Assembly: GCF_014873705.1 (NCBI RefSeq) | Contig: NZ_JADBDS010000002.1 | Location: forward strand, 1,116,001 to 1,180,000 | Direction of reading: 5' to 3' | DNA from: Mycobacterium sp. OAS707 | Lineage (GTDB): Bacteria; Actinomycetota; Actinomycetes; Mycobacteriales; Mycobacteriaceae | Length of the DNA: 64,000 nt | Shown here: positions 62,865-64,000 of the stretch, one piece after another | Layout of the letters: every line of letters starts with the position of its first letter | Numbering within the stretch: position 1 is the stretch's first letter | Notes under the pieces: model-generated | What the model was told of the DNA's origin: nothing | The model's database searches: none | The model's input: only the letters and a program-made list of their open reading frames with translations | Program-made: the position numbers and the translations under genes

Positions 62865-64000
62865 ATGACCACGGACTACGACGCCGTCGACTACTTCACG
62901 GATCCGTCGCTGGTGCCCGACCCTCATCCGTACTACGACCACGTCCGGGCAAAAGACCCGGTGTGCTGCCCGATCACCAACGGCGTCCTTGCTGTCACGG
63001 GCTGGGAAGCCGCCAACGCCGTCTACAAGGACACCGAAAGCTACTCGTCCTGCGTCGCGGTCATGGGTCCGTTCACGCCGATCCCGTTCACGCCCGAGGG
63101 CGACGACATCTGCGCGCAACTCGAGGAACACCGCACCGAGATCCCCATGTTCGAGCACATGGTCACAATGGATCCACCGCAGCACACCGACGCGCGGTCG
63201 ATACTGTCGCGACTGCTCACCCCCAAGCGCCTCAAGGAGAACGAGGACTTCATGTGGCGGCTTGCCGATCGCCACATCGACGAGTTCATCGCCGACGGCC
63301 GCTGCGAGTTCCTCGCCGCATACGCAAAGCCCTTCTCGCTCTTGGTCGTTGCCGATCTACTCGGCGTCCCCGAATCCGACCACGAGGACTTCCGGCAGTC
63401 CTTCGGCGCCGGTCAGCCTGGAACGAACATCGGTTCCCTGGACCACGAGGTCATCGCGCAGAACCCGCTGGCGTGGGCCGACGAGAAGTTCTCCCAATAC
63501 ATCGAGGAGCGCCGCGAGTCACCCCGCGACGATGTGCTGACGTCGATCGCGACCGCGAAGTATCCCGACGGCTCCACCCCCGAGGTGGTCGACGTGGTCA
63601 GGACCGCGACGTTCCTGTTCGCCGCCGGGCAGGAGACCACCGCGAAGTTGCTCGGCGCCGCGCTTCGGGTGCTCGGCGACCGGCCCGACATTCAACGGCA
63701 ACTGCGCGCGGACCGCAGCCTCATTCCGGTGTTCGTCGAGGAATGCCTGCGCATGGACAGCCCGGTGAAGAGCGTGTTCCGGATGGCCCGCAAGTCGACG
63801 ACGCTCGGCGAGACCCCGGTGCCGGCAGGCACCACGGTGATGGTCAGCCCGGGCGCGGCCAACCGCGACCCGAAGCGGTTCGACAATCCACACGAGTTCT
63901 CGCTCGACCGCAAGAACGTCCGCGAGCACATCGCGTTCAGCCGCGGCATCCATTCATGTCCCGGTGCGCCATTGGCGCGCGTCGAGGGTCGCGTCTCGAT
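62865..64000 (+). CDS. Cytochrome P450 (3' end beyond the window)
   Basis: At least 378 residues from ATG 62865, with GGAAGGAA 10 bases upstream; the frame is open to the right edge, so the last 20-40 residues are missing. I-helix FLFAAGQETTAKLL near residue 255 (the usual acidic Glu/Asp next to Thr appears as QETT), ExxR in EECLRMDS near 293-296, PERF-type region DPKRFDNPHEF, and heme-binding FSRGIHSCPGAPLAR with Cys365. It would hydroxylate a substrate with ferredoxin electrons. Family cannot be named by eye; mycobacterial CYP proteins of lipid or terpenoid catabolism are closest. Confidence 0.93.
   Translation, partial: MTTDYDAVDYFTDPSLVPDPHPYYDHVRAKDPVCCPITNGVLAVTGWEAANAVYKDTESYSSCVAVMGPFTPIPFTPEGDDICAQLEEHRTEIPMFEHMVTMDPPQHTDARSILSRLLTPKRLKENEDFMWRLADRHIDEFIADGRCEFLAAYAKPFSLLVVADLLGVPESDHEDFRQSFGAGQPGTNIGSLDHEVIAQNPLAWADEKFSQYIEERRESPRDDVLTSIATAKYPDGSTPEVVDVVRTATFLFAAGQETTAKLLGAALRVLGDRPDIQRQLRADRSLIPVFVEECLRMDSPVKSVFRMARKSTTLGETPVPAGTTVMVSPGAANRDPKRFDNPHEFSLDRKNVREHIAFSRGIHSCPGAPLARVEGRVS

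Noticed and set aside
62989..63540. 183-codon frame inside the P450 gene
   Set aside because: Different frame from the P450, which is open to the right edge with ExxR and heme motifs.

Overview
This is high-GC actinobacterial DNA, and its gene content points to a fast-growing Mycobacterium (Mycolicibacterium). It carries MspA-type porins, a single-chain type I fatty acid synthase with a separate AcpS, the mycolate reductase CmrA, Mce-associated proteins, an F420-linked reductase and a PPOX-fold protein. From about 4.4 kb to 38.4 kb the gene order follows Mycobacterium tuberculosis Rv2495c to Rv2525c almost gene for gene. Locus names were recalled from knowledge of that genome, not from a search.

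Layout. 0-4.4 kb: two tandem MspA-like porins, a proline-rich exported protein, an MFS carrier, a crotonase and a small exported protein. 4.4-14.1 kb (minus strand): the leucine/branched-chain catabolic block bkdC-bkdB-bkdA, citE, a MaoC-like protein, fadE19, accA1 and accD1, facing the divergent TetR gene bkaR across a long inverted-repeat operator. 14.7-21.7 kb: two small membrane proteins, an S9 peptidase, an MmpS-like protein, an MFS carrier, cmrA and a HerA-like ATPase. 21.7-27.9 kb: orn, tRNA-His, an L,D-transpeptidase, tRNA-Lys, a Ddn-like reductase, several small genes, bcp, an M20 peptidase and acpS. 27.9-37.1 kb: fas (3073 residues). 37.6-38.4 kb: a Tat-exported DUF1906 protein.

38.5-52.9 kb is less conserved in order. 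It holds a polyamine-type ABC importer (ATPase, binding lipoprotein, two permeases), a MerR regulator, an MFS carrier, a ChaB/Rho-N protein, an LtrA-like membrane protein, an NAD-dependent epimerase, a compact SARP-like regulator coupled to a 38-residue membrane peptide, a PPOX protein, two IspD-like proteins tail to tail (one with a degenerate nucleotide loop), a patatin and an orphan pair of Mce-associated proteins. 53.0-64.0 kb is a catabolic island: two acyl-CoA ligases, an amidohydrolase, a crotonase, a VOC protein, two-gene SDR/SnoaL unit, a DUF35 protein with a thiolase-like lipid-transfer protein, a secreted protein, a TetR regulator and a cytochrome P450 cut by the right edge. This set looks like CoA-dependent breakdown of a steroid-like, terpenoid or alicyclic acid, but the substrate cannot be read from the sequence.

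Regulation visible in the DNA. An unusually regular pattern is a TANNNT box followed by 6-8 (mostly exactly 7) bases and then the start codon, the signature of leaderless mycobacterial transcripts; it fixes many start codons here. Several inverted repeats suit TetR-type regulators. The least explained items are a 26-bp element flanking the SARP-like gene, a 56-codon gene with a palindromic leader at 24978, and a thiolase-like protein that has lost both catalytic histidines next to a DUF35 partner.
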